A stretch of 64,000 nt of DNA from Candidatus Iainarchaeum sp. (GCA_016699555.1 CP064981.1:930001-994000), one strand, 5' to 3'; positions 18,137-27,653 are shown, numbered from the stretch's first letter. Notes: generated from the sequence alone by a model not told the origin. Numbers and translations are program-made.

Positions 18137-18873
18137 TTGGCATCGCCTGCAAAATAATTTTTCAATAACTTGGCTTTTCCAAGACTTAGTTTACCGGGAA
18201 TAGCGAAAACTAATCCTATGCCATTTTTTGCTATAATAACTTGTTCTGCCGGCGCTTCAGTGAGCTTTTTTTCCAGCTTCTCAGTCAGAATCTCATTTCC
18301 CCAAAACATTATTGGAAAGTAATAGAAATTCGTATAATCAGTTCCAAGAAAGTTATCTATCGGATTATTGAAGAAATCAATTAAACGATCCATGTTTAGG
18401 TTTAAATCGTGCAGTGAGCCATCTTTCCCCCATTGAAAACCAATAATAAAATCAAATACGCTAGCAATATACTCGATTATTTTTAATAAGTCATTAAAGT
18501 AATTTGGATTTTCAGCTATCGGCATTTTATCAGTCCAAACTGAAATTGCCACTAGTTTTTCCATTTTATCATAGCTAATAAAAAACGTTTTAGAATCAAA
18601 ACTAATATGCTTAAACTTTTCAAACAAGCCATTACTAATTGTTATTTTATCATAGCTCACATTTTGGTGAATTTTTTCCACAAAGTTTGAACAGTGGACT
18701 CGTGTGAATTCCACACCATTATTTTTAGCAAAATGTAAAATACTTCTGAACTTGGAAGTTGAAAAATTGATTTCGCTTACGAAAAAGGAAACTTCAGTCC
18801 CGGAGTCATCACTATTTCTTCCAGCTAATAGATAATCGTTTAATTTTTGGCTTCGTTCTAAGTATTCATTCAT
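18133..18873 (-). CDS. Unknown protein, candidate immunity protein 1
   Basis: 246 residues, acidic to neutral, no signal peptide or membrane helix. AT-rich coding sequence with Lys/Asn/Phe-rich composition. Family not recognised. Visible structure: alternating strands in the first half (VSFFVSEINF, FFISYDKMEKLVAISVW), a helical middle (DLLKIIEYIASVFDFIIGFQWGK) and an LTEKLEKKL helix with a final strand pair (QVIIAKNGIGLVFA). The ATG overlaps the stop codon of the giant toxin-like gene (ATGA), which implies coupled translation. Position, size, soluble nature and overlap are what an immunity gene would show; that role is inference. Confidence 0.55.
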   Translation of the reverse strand: MNEYLERSQKLNDYLLAGRNSDDSGTEVSFFVSEINFSTSKFRSILHFAKNNGVEFTRVHCSNFVEKIHQNVSYDKITISNGLFEKFKHISFDSKTFFISYDKMEKLVAISVWTDKMPIAENPNYFNDLLKIIEYIASVFDFIIGFQWGKDGSLHDLNLNMDRLIDFFNNPIDNFLGTDYTNFYYFPIMFWGNEILTEKLEKKLTEAPAEQVIIAKNGIGLVFAIPGKLSLGKAKLLKNYFAGDAK

Positions 18874-21800
18874 ACATATCCAACCACATCAACTACCTGT
18901 TCAATAGATGAACGGGGAACGCCTTTTAATTGTGCAATATAATCCAATATCCACCCTCTCTGATCTGGGGCAACAGTAGGGAATTGAAATAAATGTTTTC
19001 CGTTACTTGGGGCAGGTATTGCATTGACAATATCAACCATTTGTTCCGCTCCATCACGCACCTGCCTTACCCCAATTAATAATTCTCTATCATTTATCCC
19101 AGTTAAATCTTTTGCTTTTATTTCAACTCGCCTATTTCCAGTCAATTTCAAATCTCCTAATCCATCAGTTACAAACTCCACAAATTCATTAAAGTATTTA
19201 TTTGCAGCAGAAACAATCTCACTCGTGGCACCTTGAATGTTCCCAATTCTTCCACTATTTTCAACTGCACTTATATTTTGAATTATATTACCAACTTTAC
19301 TATTTGTAGCAACAGTTACGAGCTCCCCATTTACTGTAAAACCCACATTCTTGCCAGCCGCTTGCAATTTTCCAATAGCATTGAATAACTCAGTTGGATT
19401 GTCGGGGCCAAATATCGTAATATTTTTTGCAAGATTTTGTGCTACTGCAGGGGGGTGGCCATACCAGCTTTCAACACCTTTGACAAAATTATAAGCTGCA
19501 GTCGCCCCGTCATCAGTCAATTGTGCATTATTCAGTCCGAGGTCTATGACGGCTTTCCTAATCTTATTACTAATAAAAGGCGAGATGTACCCTCGTTGCC
19601 CATACGTAAACTTTATTCCGACGTTTTCGATACGTTGCAATACCTGTACTTGGTTAAACTTTGCAAGTATTTGGCTCGAAGAGTTACCAACTACGGATCC
19701 AATTTCTTTTGCAACTCGTGTTTCGGCTAAGCGACCGGCACCTTTTCCGACGACTCCGATAATCTTGTCTCCTGCGACCGTTAATGCCACGCCACCCGCT
19801 GCCGGAATAAACTTATCCTTGCAAATCCCACCTGCATCATAGTGAGATAATTGCCAGTTCACACAGTGTGAATTATTGGCAGTAATAAGATTTGTAGTAG
19901 GGCAAACCGCAAAATCAGCGATACACTGTCCCAACTTTGGCAACTGCGCAGTCGCGGGATAGAGGCAAGAACAATACTCATCCACCGCTCTTCCTAATTC
20001 CACGCCAGGCTCAATAACCAAAAAATTGATGATTGCAACTGGAACTGCGATGAGCTCAGCATTTCCTCCAAACGCTGTAGCGCTATACCCGTATTGCCCC
20101 GAAAAAATAATAGTATGATTCAAATCAGTTGAAGTAGAGGAAATGGTAGTAATCGTCGTTATTTGCACAGGCGCAGCATTTTCATCTTGTTTAAACGCAA
20201 GTGTAATATCGTGCTGCCCGTATTCCAACCCCTCGATCAGTCCAATCCCAGTAAGATCTGTAATTGCGCGGGGACTATTATCTTCATCGATAAATACGTA
20301 AATATTGGCAACCGGAAAACCCTGATTGTCACGTGCCAAGACCTTCAAGTTCCCTTTCTGCAACACGGGGCAGTTCGGCGTCAATGAGACATTCTTGGAA
20401 TTGCCATTGAGGTAGGCAGTGGTCTCGGCTTGGATTCCGCTACTGCCCGGACAAACGACTTTGACCGAATAATTCCCATGCGGGCGGGCCACTTCTTTCT
20501 TCCCAAACCCATTTGTCTTTCCCACGCTTTGGTTATTGATGAATACGGACGCATTCACGATGGGATCGTTGTTCTTCGTCGCGGTCACGCGAATCGTGCC
20601 CGTTCCAACCGCATTACATTGGGGCGCTCCCTCGGTACAACCCGCTTGACACTGCTGGATCGCACAACCACACCCATTGGAATTGGCCTGGCAGTTATAG
20701 AGACGATTATCCCCATTGCAGGTGTTGTTGTAAAGCGAACAATTGCTCGTCAATTCCAATTGCCCATAATCCACGTTTCCATAATTCAGAATACACGCGT
20801 TCCCGGAAGGAGGAGCCACATCGACCCAATTTCCTCCGATACTCACCTTGAGCTTCTGATACCCCGCAGGACCGTTCAAGGAAAATTGTCCAAGAGAATT
20901 GGTTGAATCCGTATCCAGTTGGGAATTCGAGCACGTATTCAATGAAAAGTTCAAACCCACCGAAGGAAAACCGCTCGGAGTTACAGCCGTTCCAGTAACC
21001 GTCGTCGAAGTGTTAATCCACCAATTCCAGGCATTCAAACCCGAAGGATAGGAAACACAGGAACTATTGCTCCCCGTGGGAGTAGCCACATACTCTCCCC
21101 AGCTCGTCGTGAATTTCGTGCGATAACTCCCGCCGGAAGGAAGGGTAAAAGCATATTTTCCCAGGGAATTCGTCGTAGTAGTAGCCACGAGGGAGTCCGA
21201 ACACGTGTACAATTTCACCGTCGTATTACTCAAGGGAACAAATGCCTGGTCGCGCAGTGAACCATCCAGTATCATCCCTTGCTGGCACGTATTCGAAGAA
21301 CACACATTATAGAGGCACTCGCTATTGCTCGAACACGACTGACCCACATTCTTCTTGCATGGGTTTGCGAGTGACGCATTTCCCGTTATGGAAGACTGTT
21401 CGTCGAGTGCAGGGCTGCACGAATTGTTCGCGGGACACGAGTAAAGGAATCCCTCCACCCAATCCGAAGTCAAATTACCCGTTTTTCCTCGGAACGCATA
21501 GCCGGGATCCGGAGTCGTGGAATAATCACACACATAGTACTTGGGAGAAACAATCGCATAATCATTTTCAGAACCATTAGGTGTTGGAACCGTTTGACTG
21601 GATTGCGCATTCGAGGAGTTATCACAATCATAAAATGCCTTGACCGTCATCTCATCCGTTTTGGGTGAGGAAGTGCTCACGCTGCAAGAACCACCACTGC
21701 AGATTTGTGCAGGGATAGACCCATTCCCAATCACGCACCCGTTGAAACTATCAATATCACAGCCCCATTTCTTGTTGGAAGGAACGCTATTGGGGATGGA

Positions 21801-24296
21801 CTCATTGTTACACGAAGTGGCACTACAACTCCCGCCATTGCACCCATTTACGGTATCATAATAGCACGCATCATATGTCCCGTCCGAATCAAAGTCGTAA
21901 CACAGCATATCCGTATTCTGCTTGAGATTCACAATAGTAGGTTTTACGCTCTCGTTCACGAACGCAATATGATCCGTATCGACGCTATTCCCGCCACTAT
22001 TGCTCGAATCCCATGAATCAAAGACATTATAGACCGGATTCGAAGACGCGCTCGCACAAGTGGCTTGTGAGGAGGATGTGAATGAACAATAGTTGGAAGA
22101 ACAATCGGAATCGTTGGAACAATTGGCTCCAACAGCTGCACCAGTGCCGCAGATATTATTCGTACAAACATTTATTTGGCACTGACTACCCGAAGTACAA
22201 CTCGCACCATTCGCCAGGCCACAAAAGTTATTGGCATTACAGATACCGGATACACACTGATTTGAAGAAGAACAGACTGACCCATTTGACAATAGGTTAT
22301 TTCCAGTCACGCTAATATCATCGATAAAAGTGCCTGAAAAATTATGATTACTACCGTCGCTACTAAATGTGAATCGAAGATAAATGGGATTGAACGGCAA
22401 GGTGTCAAGGTTGACTATTTTTTGCGTCCAGGAGGAATAGTCCAGCCCATCAGTGAACAATAGGGTTGGACTACTAAAAGAGCTATTTGGGGAAGCTTCT
22501 ACTTTATAGTAATCAAAACTTGTTTCGACCTGCGACTTCACCCAGAACTTGAGTTGTTCAGAGAAAATAGATGAGAGAGAAATGGACGGCGTCGTCATGT
22601 AGGACTCCATATCATTATCATAATTCCCAACTGCCGTATTGTTTGCCGTGCGAGTAATGGTGATATTATCGATGTAAGCGCCGATATTGGTAATAGAAAC
22701 ATCCGAAGTGAAAACAAAAGCAATTGCAAACGTGCTCGTATAGAGACTGGATGGAATGTTCACATTACGCGTCACGTAAATGCCGCCGCTACTTCCCGTA
22801 TCCGAGTTCACGACTTGCCAAGTGTTTGAATTAGCATCATACACCGCCAGACGAATAAAATCAACATTCGTTTCCGTGTTATATTTCACGCGATAAGAGA
22901 CTTTTACGTTACTCCAATTAGTGGCGTTGTACACGGTCGTATTTTCCAAATACGCCAACATGCGATTGTCATAATTGGCCGTATTGGAGGTAGAACCATT
23001 ATAGTTCACCGCACAAAAAGCCGATTTGCTCCCGCTGTCCGCAAATGATGAGTTATTGATGACACCCCAATAGTCTTGCCCTTGAGGGGCGGTTGTATCC
23101 AAATCATAAACGAGCCAATTCGTTAACGGAGACGTTGACTCAAATCCATACTGGTATACGATGATGTCTTGCGACCCCACTTGCGCTGACCAAGCGCTTT
23201 TCGAACCGTTATGCGCAACAGAGCTGTTGATATCCCAATAATCAGCTCCGCTGGTCGAATCAGCGTCTCCCCGTGACCAGTTGCTAGGAAAATTACTGCC
23301 TTCGAATCCTTCACTAAAAACCGTTGAAGTGGCTTGTAATTCGATTTTCCGTTCAGGGGTAAAAAAAAGAGGAAAATTTCGGGGCTTCAACGGAGCAAAA
23401 TTAGCGTCCGTCGAGACCGATTCAAGTGGTTTTTCTTCCACTACGATATCTGCCTCCACCACTTTACCCTCATCCGAGGGCGGCACCACCTCACTCACTT
23501 CTTGATTCGCATCTACCGGGAGCTGTCCGAGTTCTTTTTCTTTTATCTGGGGACGCCACTGCTCAGGGATGTCCAAACTATCAATTGTGGGACGTGGAAT
23601 TACGGCGCCTTCAACGACGTCTGTCCTATCAATATACTCGGAACCGTCCGTCAAATAGGATGGCAATCCTTTCTTGGGTTCGTTAAAATGACTAAAACGC
23701 TCGCGAGCAATTTCAATATCCTCTTCCCTCACTTCCGAAACGAACTCATAGGAATTGAACTGATAGTAGTCACATAATTGAGTCTTACTAATATCCGCGC
23801 TTGCAGTATCGTAGCATACAATCGTTCTCTTTCCATCTTCCACATCAATTCCTTCCGAATACTTTTCAGGAACTGTGGCCATACTTGATTTTGAGAAATC
23901 GATATTGCCCGATTCATCGAATTGAAATAGAATTTCAACATTTTCCTCATAACGCGTCAATGCCTGTTTCCGAGGAGCCGGTTCTTTTTCATTAGTGGTT
24001 GGATGAAAATTGAAATAACTTTCTCCTGCAGGGTGTAGAACCACATCATCTATTTTCACGATCGTATCCAGGAAGGGAACTATTTCGGTATCACTTTTCC
24101 CATATTGGATATTGTAATAAGTAAAATTCTTGGCATTTCCAGAAGAATCGCTGAGATTGGCGTGAAAACCCTCATGAAGAATGAAATCTTCACCTTGCAC
24201 GTTGTTGAGCCCTAGCAAACCGATTCCGAGAACCATTAATGGTATAATCAAAATCCACGTTGGGAATTTCTGTTTTGAAGATGCTGCTGCCAACAT
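18870..24296 (-). CDS. Giant secreted Cys-rich protein with a nuclease-like C-terminal tip (candidate polymorphic toxin)
   Basis: 1808 residues from ATG 24296. A TTG at 24320 is in frame but lies on top of the TATA box (24321-24329), so it is rejected. The N terminus is a signal peptide or anchor (WILIIPLMVLGIGLLGL). Then come two or more lectin-like beta domains (repeated SDxTSGADYWDINSS / LDTTAPQGQDYWGVINNS segments, about 330-680), Cys-rich repeats (GxxCxxxxxCxxxxC, about 690-800), further Cys-containing modules and at least three carboxypeptidase-regulatory-like beta domains (about 1070-1440), a hydrophobic stretch (about 1450-1475) and a helical C-terminal region. The last 100 residues contain DGLGDLKLTGNRRVEIKAK: Asp plus ExK spaced as in PD-(D/E)xK nucleases. 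The DNA for the last 300-350 residues is AT-rich like the two downstream genes, unlike the rest of the gene. This is the polymorphic-toxin layout; the nuclease call is inference. Confidence 0.75.
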   Translation of the reverse strand: MLAAASSKQKFPTWILIIPLMVLGIGLLGLNNVQGEDFILHEGFHANLSDSSGNAKNFTYYNIQYGKSDTEIVPFLDTIVKIDDVVLHPAGESYFNFHPTTNEKEPAPRKQALTRYEENVEILFQFDESGNIDFSKSSMATVPEKYSEGIDVEDGKRTIVCYDTASADISKTQLCDYYQFNSYEFVSEVREEDIEIARERFSHFNEPKKGLPSYLTDGSEYIDRTDVVEGAVIPRPTIDSLDIPEQWRPQIKEKELGQLPVDANQEVSEVVPPSDEGKVVEADIVVEEKPLESVSTDANFAPLKPRNFPLFFTPERKIELQATSTVFSEGFEGSNFPSNWSRGDADSTSGADYWDINSSVAHNGSKSAWSAQVGSQDIIVYQYGFESTSPLTNWLVYDLDTTAPQGQDYWGVINNSSFADSGSKSAFCAVNYNGSTSNTANYDNRMLAYLENTTVYNATNWSNVKVSYRVKYNTETNVDFIRLAVYDANSNTWQVVNSDTGSSGGIYVTRNVNIPSSLYTSTFAIAFVFTSDVSITNIGAYIDNITITRTANNTAVGNYDNDMESYMTTPSISLSSIFSEQLKFWVKSQVETSFDYYKVEASPNSSFSSPTLLFTDGLDYSSWTQKIVNLDTLPFNPIYLRFTFSSDGSNHNFSGTFIDDISVTGNNLLSNGSVCSSSNQCVSGICNANNFCGLANGASCTSGSQCQINVCTNNICGTGAAVGANCSNDSDCSSNYCSFTSSSQATCASASSNPVYNVFDSWDSSNSGGNSVDTDHIAFVNESVKPTIVNLKQNTDMLCYDFDSDGTYDACYYDTVNGCNGGSCSATSCNNESIPNSVPSNKKWGCDIDSFNGCVIGNGSIPAQICSGGSCSVSTSSPKTDEMTVKAFYDCDNSSNAQSSQTVPTPNGSENDYAIVSPKYYVCDYSTTPDPGYAFRGKTGNLTSDWVEGFLYSCPANNSCSPALDEQSSITGNASLANPCKKNVGQSCSSNSECLYNVCSSNTCQQGMILDGSLRDQAFVPLSNTTVKLYTCSDSLVATTTTNSLGKYAFTLPSGGSYRTKFTTSWGEYVATPTGSNSSCVSYPSGLNAWNWWINTSTTVTGTAVTPSGFPSVGLNFSLNTCSNSQLDTDSTNSLGQFSLNGPAGYQKLKVSIGGNWVDVAPPSGNACILNYGNVDYGQLELTSNCSLYNNTCNGDNRLYNCQANSNGCGCAIQQCQAGCTEGAPQCNAVGTGTIRVTATKNNDPIVNASVFINNQSVGKTNGFGKKEVARPHGNYSVKVVCPGSSGIQAETTAYLNGNSKNVSLTPNCPVLQKGNLKVLARDNQGFPVANIYVFIDEDNSPRAITDLTGIGLIEGLEYGQHDITLAFKQDENAAPVQITTITTISSTSTDLNHTIIFSGQYGYSATAFGGNAELIAVPVAIINFLVIEPGVELGRAVDEYCSCLYPATAQLPKLGQCIADFAVCPTTNLITANNSHCVNWQLSHYDAGGICKDKFIPAAGGVALTVAGDKIIGVVGKGAGRLAETRVAKEIGSVVGNSSSQILAKFNQVQVLQRIENVGIKFTYGQRGYISPFISNKIRKAVIDLGLNNAQLTDDGATAAYNFVKGVESWYGHPPAVAQNLAKNITIFGPDNPTELFNAIGKLQAAGKNVGFTVNGELVTVATNSKVGNIIQNISAVENSGRIGNIQGATSEIVSAANKYFNEFVEFVTDGLGDLKLTGNRRVEIKAKDLTGINDRELLIGVRQVRDGAEQMVDIVNAIPAPSNGKHLFQFPTVAPDQRGWILDYIAQLKGVPRSSIEQVVDVVGYV

Positions 24297-24320
24297 GCTC
24301 CAGCTATTCGACCGACTCAA

Positions 24321-24342
24321 TTTTATACCTAGGGAAAATTTT
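24321..24342 (-). promoter_or_regulatory. Promoter of the giant toxin-like gene with shared upstream element
   Basis: On the minus strand AAAATTTTCCCTAG (24342-24329) runs straight into GTATAAAATTG. TATA centre about 26-30 nt upstream of the ATG at 24296, so a nearly leaderless transcript is expected. Third member of the shared-element set. Confidence 0.7.
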
Positions 24343-24449
24343 CAACTAAAAGGCAAATCCTGTGCGTTTCCATACCTTTTTATTCCCTTTTCCGCCTAAT
24401 AACGTTTATCAACGAAGCTTGCTTCGTCCTTATGTGAGGTTTTCCAGTT

Positions 24450-25526
24450 ATGACCGGGAATGAAAAAATGAGCATCGAAGCCTATCTCAAGGAACACTCC
24501 TCGGCAGTGGACAAGGAAATCGAGCAATTATTGCCCCACACCACCACCCAAAAAAGCCTAGAATTCATCTATGGAAAGCCCCAATTCGGCTATGACATTG
24601 ACTCCCTCCATCGCGCCCTCACCGTCCCGGTTTGGGACCTATTAGATCGCGGCGGAAAGCGCTGGCGACCCATTTTGATGATGTTGGCCTGCGAAGCCGT
24701 CGGAGGAAATACAGAAGAAGCACGCAAATTCCAATCGCTCGTCGAAGTCATCCACAATGGTACGCTCATGATCGACGACATCGAAGACAACTCTGAGCTG
24801 CGCCGCGAAAAACCATGCACCTACAAAATATTTGGAACCGACATCGCAATCAACGCCGGCAACTTCATGTATTATTTGCCATTCTCCATGCTCTTGAATG
24901 AAAAGAAAATGCCCGCAGAGAAAAAAATCAAAATCTATGAGTTGTACGGACAAGAGATGATCCGCTTGCACGCCGGACAGGGAATGGACATCCTGTGGCA
25001 CCGCGGACAAAAATACGACGTCAAAGAAAATGAATACTTGCAGATGTGCGCGTACAAGACAGGGATTCTCGCGCGCATGGCGACGAAACTCGGAGCCATT
25101 TTAGGGAATGGAAGCGACAAGCAAGTGGAAGCACTTGGAAAGTTTGGAGAAACAGTCGGGGTTGCATTCCAGATCCAAGATGATATTTTGAATTTAGTCG
25201 GAGAAGAAATGGCCAAATCCAAGGGCGTCGGAGAAGACATCCACGAAGGGAAGCGGACCATCATGGTATTGCACACGCTTGAGCACGCCAATGCCAAAGA
25301 CAAGAAACGCCTGCTGGACATCCTGAACAGCCACCCCTCCGATGAAAAGACCATACGCGAAGCCATCGCACTCATCGAAAAATATGGCAGCATGGACTAT
25401 GCGCGCAAGAAAGCCAAAGAGCTCATGGAGAAAAGCTGGAAAGAAGTCGAGCATGTGTTGCCCGAAAGCAAGGCCAAGCAAACACTCCATGCATTCGCGC
25501 AATTCCTTATTAACCGCGACATCTAG
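24450..25526 (+). CDS. Polyprenyl diphosphate synthase 1
   Basis: 358 residues. First Asp-rich motif DDIEDNSELRR (about residues 110-120) with the GGKRWRP start region before it, and the second motif in FQIQDDILNL (about residues 240). The second motif has Asn where most trans-prenyl synthases have the last Asp (DDxxN instead of DDxxD). These enzymes add isopentenyl diphosphate units to make C15-C25 chains for archaeal membrane lipids. The gene is followed after 40 bp by a second, diverged prenyl synthase in the same direction. Distribution of chain lengths between the two is not visible. Confidence 0.85.
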   Translation: MTGNEKMSIEAYLKEHSSAVDKEIEQLLPHTTTQKSLEFIYGKPQFGYDIDSLHRALTVPVWDLLDRGGKRWRPILMMLACEAVGGNTEEARKFQSLVEVIHNGTLMIDDIEDNSELRREKPCTYKIFGTDIAINAGNFMYYLPFSMLLNEKKMPAEKKIKIYELYGQEMIRLHAGQGMDILWHRGQKYDVKENEYLQMCAYKTGILARMATKLGAILGNGSDKQVEALGKFGETVGVAFQIQDDILNLVGEEMAKSKGVGEDIHEGKRTIMVLHTLEHANAKDKKRLLDILNSHPSDEKTIREAIALIEKYGSMDYARKKAKELMEKSWKEVEHVLPESKAKQTLHAFAQFLINRDI

Positions 25527-25566
25527 TGTGGAGTGACAAACGAGGAGACAAACAGGAATGGAATGA

Positions 25567-26667
25567 ATGCATATGGATTTCGGCGAAACAACAACGCGTT
25601 ACCGTGAAAAGGTCGACAATGCATTACAGAGCTATTTCGAGAAAAAACACAAAGAGATAACCGTCAAAGACCCCATCGCCGAAGAGAACTTCTTCGCCAT
25701 GCAGAATTATGTCTCCGGAAAAGGAAAACGCCTCCGCAGCATCTGTGCCATCGCAGGGTTCTTTGCGGTCGGGGGAAAAGACGAAGAGAAGATCACCCTC
25801 CCCAGTCTCAGTGTAGAATTCTTGCACAACGCCTCCTTGATCCTCGACGACATGATGGATGAAGACCGCGAACGCCGCGGCTTCTTGTCGGCCCACTCCA
25901 CGATTGAAGAATGGTTCGACGCCAACATCGGCAAGACCCCCTACAACGGTTACCTCTTCTCCAACGCCAAAAGCCGATTCGCGGTCAGCATGAGCGTGAT
26001 CGCCGCGGACATGCTCCTCTCCTTGGGCGAACAAACCATCATCGAAAGCAAATTCAGCGGAGAACAGAAAGTGGACGCTATTGCGATCTACGAAAAGACC
26101 TATCGCCAGTTGAATTTAGGACAGATGCTTGATGTATATTACGAGTACAAACCCCTCGTCTCCGAGGAAAACTACCTCAATATGGCCTACCTCAAGACCG
26201 GCACCCTATTAGGGGGGTCACTCAAACTCGGAGCTGCATTAGGCGGGGCAACCGAATCCCAATTGAAAGCATTGGAAGAATACGCCCTGCATGCAGCTAC
26301 TTGCTTCCAGATCCAAGACGATATTTTGGATATTACTCCCGGCGCAGAAAAAGGAAGACCGCTCGGAAGTGACATCCGCAAGGGAAAGAACACCATCCTC
26401 GTCATCGAAGCCAAGAAAACCCTCAACGAAAAGGAATGGAAGAAAGTCGAGCATGCGCTTGGAAATGAAAAGATTGGCGAAAAAGAACTAAACGAAATCA
26501 TGCAATTATTCAAGGAAAAGAACATCGTAACAAACGCCCAAAAGATAGCAGAGGAGAATATCGCCAAAGGCAAAGCCGCCCTGCGCAAGGCCAAACCCGC
26601 ATTCGATAAGGAGTGGATGCAATTCCTCGATGCGCTGGCCGATTACTTATTGCACCGCAGCAAATAA
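25567..26667 (+). CDS. Polyprenyl diphosphate synthase 2
   Basis: 366 residues. Complete motifs: GKGKRLRS (about residue 50), FLHNASLILDDMMDEDRERRG (first DDxxD) and CFQIQDDILDI (second DDxxD, unlike the neighbour). A 25-residue insert lies between the first motif and the next conserved helix (WFDANIGKTPYNGYLFS). With the preceding gene it forms a tandem pair, which suggests either two chain lengths (for example C15/C20 and longer) or a heteromeric enzyme with one weakened subunit. Convergent with the V4R gene, whose stop abuts its stop with no gap. Confidence 0.85.
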   Translation: MHMDFGETTTRYREKVDNALQSYFEKKHKEITVKDPIAEENFFAMQNYVSGKGKRLRSICAIAGFFAVGGKDEEKITLPSLSVEFLHNASLILDDMMDEDRERRGFLSAHSTIEEWFDANIGKTPYNGYLFSNAKSRFAVSMSVIAADMLLSLGEQTIIESKFSGEQKVDAIAIYEKTYRQLNLGQMLDVYYEYKPLVSEENYLNMAYLKTGTLLGGSLKLGAALGGATESQLKALEEYALHAATCFQIQDDILDITPGAEKGRPLGSDIRKGKNTILVIEAKKTLNEKEWKKVEHALGNEKIGEKELNEIMQLFKEKNIVTNAQKIAEENIAKGKAALRKAKPAFDKEWMQFLDALADYLLHRSK

Positions 26668-27249
26668 CTAATACAACACCGCCGGCACCTGTTCCAATGA
26701 GAGCTGGCGCTGCGTCTCTTCCTTGGTGAAATCGAACTCATGCAGGGGTTTGATGATGAACGTGCAGTCCGTCTGCGAGAGCGCACGGCAATTACTCTCC
26801 ACCACTTCCACGTTTTCCCCGAAATACTCGCAAAATACCGCCGCCAATACCCCGCGGAAATAATGATCGCTCGGATGCTGCACCTTCCCCTGCAACGAGC
26901 GCGCGAGCGGAGAATAGGAAAGCGTCACGAGCGCGCGCTTGTTCGTCTCATCCAATTCCAAGTTCTTGCAGACACCCCAACCCGAAGCCGCGAAGAAGTT
27001 CTGCGCCAGGTCGAGGAACTTCTGCTTGTTGCCTTCCACCTTGAATTTGGGCATCAGATTCACCAGCGCCGAGTGCTTGAACCCATAATAGATCGCCTTG
27101 TTGATGTCCGGCTTATCCATCGTGCCCAAGCCCAGGAGGATATCCACCGGCACAATCACAAACGGAATATCCATCAAGAAGAAATTGAAGTCCTTGAAGC
27201 GCAGCTGCGAGGTAAAGATGAAACGGTCCAAGAAATTGTTGAGAACCAC
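26668..27249 (-). CDS. V4R-domain protein (4-vinyl-reductase-type small-molecule binding)
   Basis: 193 residues. The C-terminal half (about 85-185) has the V4R layout: a helix with FFAASGWG, strand pairs, HYFRGVLAAVFCEYFGENVEVVESNCRALSQTDCTFIIKP. In V4R proteins a C-x(n)-G-x(n)-C pattern often binds metal or covers a hydrophobic pocket; here CRALSQTDC keeps the two Cys. Such domains bind hydrocarbons or other small hydrophobic ligands. The gene overlaps the HTH gene upstream by 1 bp, so the pair looks like a ligand sensor with its DNA-binding partner, lying next to isoprenoid synthesis genes. Confidence 0.65.
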   Translation of the reverse strand: MVLNNFLDRFIFTSQLRFKDFNFFLMDIPFVIVPVDILLGLGTMDKPDINKAIYYGFKHSALVNLMPKFKVEGNKQKFLDLAQNFFAASGWGVCKNLELDETNKRALVTLSYSPLARSLQGKVQHPSDHYFRGVLAAVFCEYFGENVEVVESNCRALSQTDCTFIIKPLHEFDFTKEETQRQLSLEQVPAVLY

Positions 27250-27653
27250 TAGTGAACACCTTCCGGGGGACGCGCTTGCGATTCAGTTGGAGAAGGTTCG
27301 GCGGGGCGCGGAGAATGAGGGAACAGCTCGTGCATGAGGCGGAACTTCTCCACCTCATAGGGCCACACCATCAGCGCGTTCCCGATGCGCTTGCTCATGA
27401 GCACTTGTTTGTGCACGAGTTTCTTGAGATGATACGACAGGCGCGACGAGAGCGTGCGCTTATGCTCGCGCGTGGCAATCGTATGACCGAGGAATTCCGC
27501 AATCTCCAATGCTGACGTAGGCCAGCGCTGGTGGACGATTTGGGCGATTTCGAGCTCGAAGGGAGAAAGCCCTTGCGCCGGAGCCGTGGCCGCGGCTAAA
27601 CCCGCTTTTTCTGGCATGCCCAAATGTAAGGCCTTGAGCTTCTGAGAGTCCAT
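27249..27653 (-). CDS. Winged-helix (ArsR/HTH-like) regulator
   Basis: 134 residues. Residues about 28-100 form a winged helix: FELEIAQIVHQRWPTSALEIAEFLGH, a helix with RTLSSRLSYHLKKLVHKQVL (recognition helix) and a wing with RIGNALMVWPYE. Proline-rich unstructured tail. Stop overlaps the start of the V4R gene, so both are made from one mRNA. Target unknown; autoregulation or control of lipid genes is possible. Confidence 0.6.
   Translation of the reverse strand: MDSQKLKALHLGMPEKAGLAAATAPAQGLSPFELEIAQIVHQRWPTSALEIAEFLGHTIATREHKRTLSSRLSYHLKKLVHKQVLMSKRIGNALMVWPYEVEKFRLMHELFPHSPRPAEPSPTESQARPPEGVH

Noticed and set aside
24296..24320. TTG start for the giant toxin-like gene
   Set aside because: It abuts the TATA box (24321-24329), upstream of the predicted transcription start.
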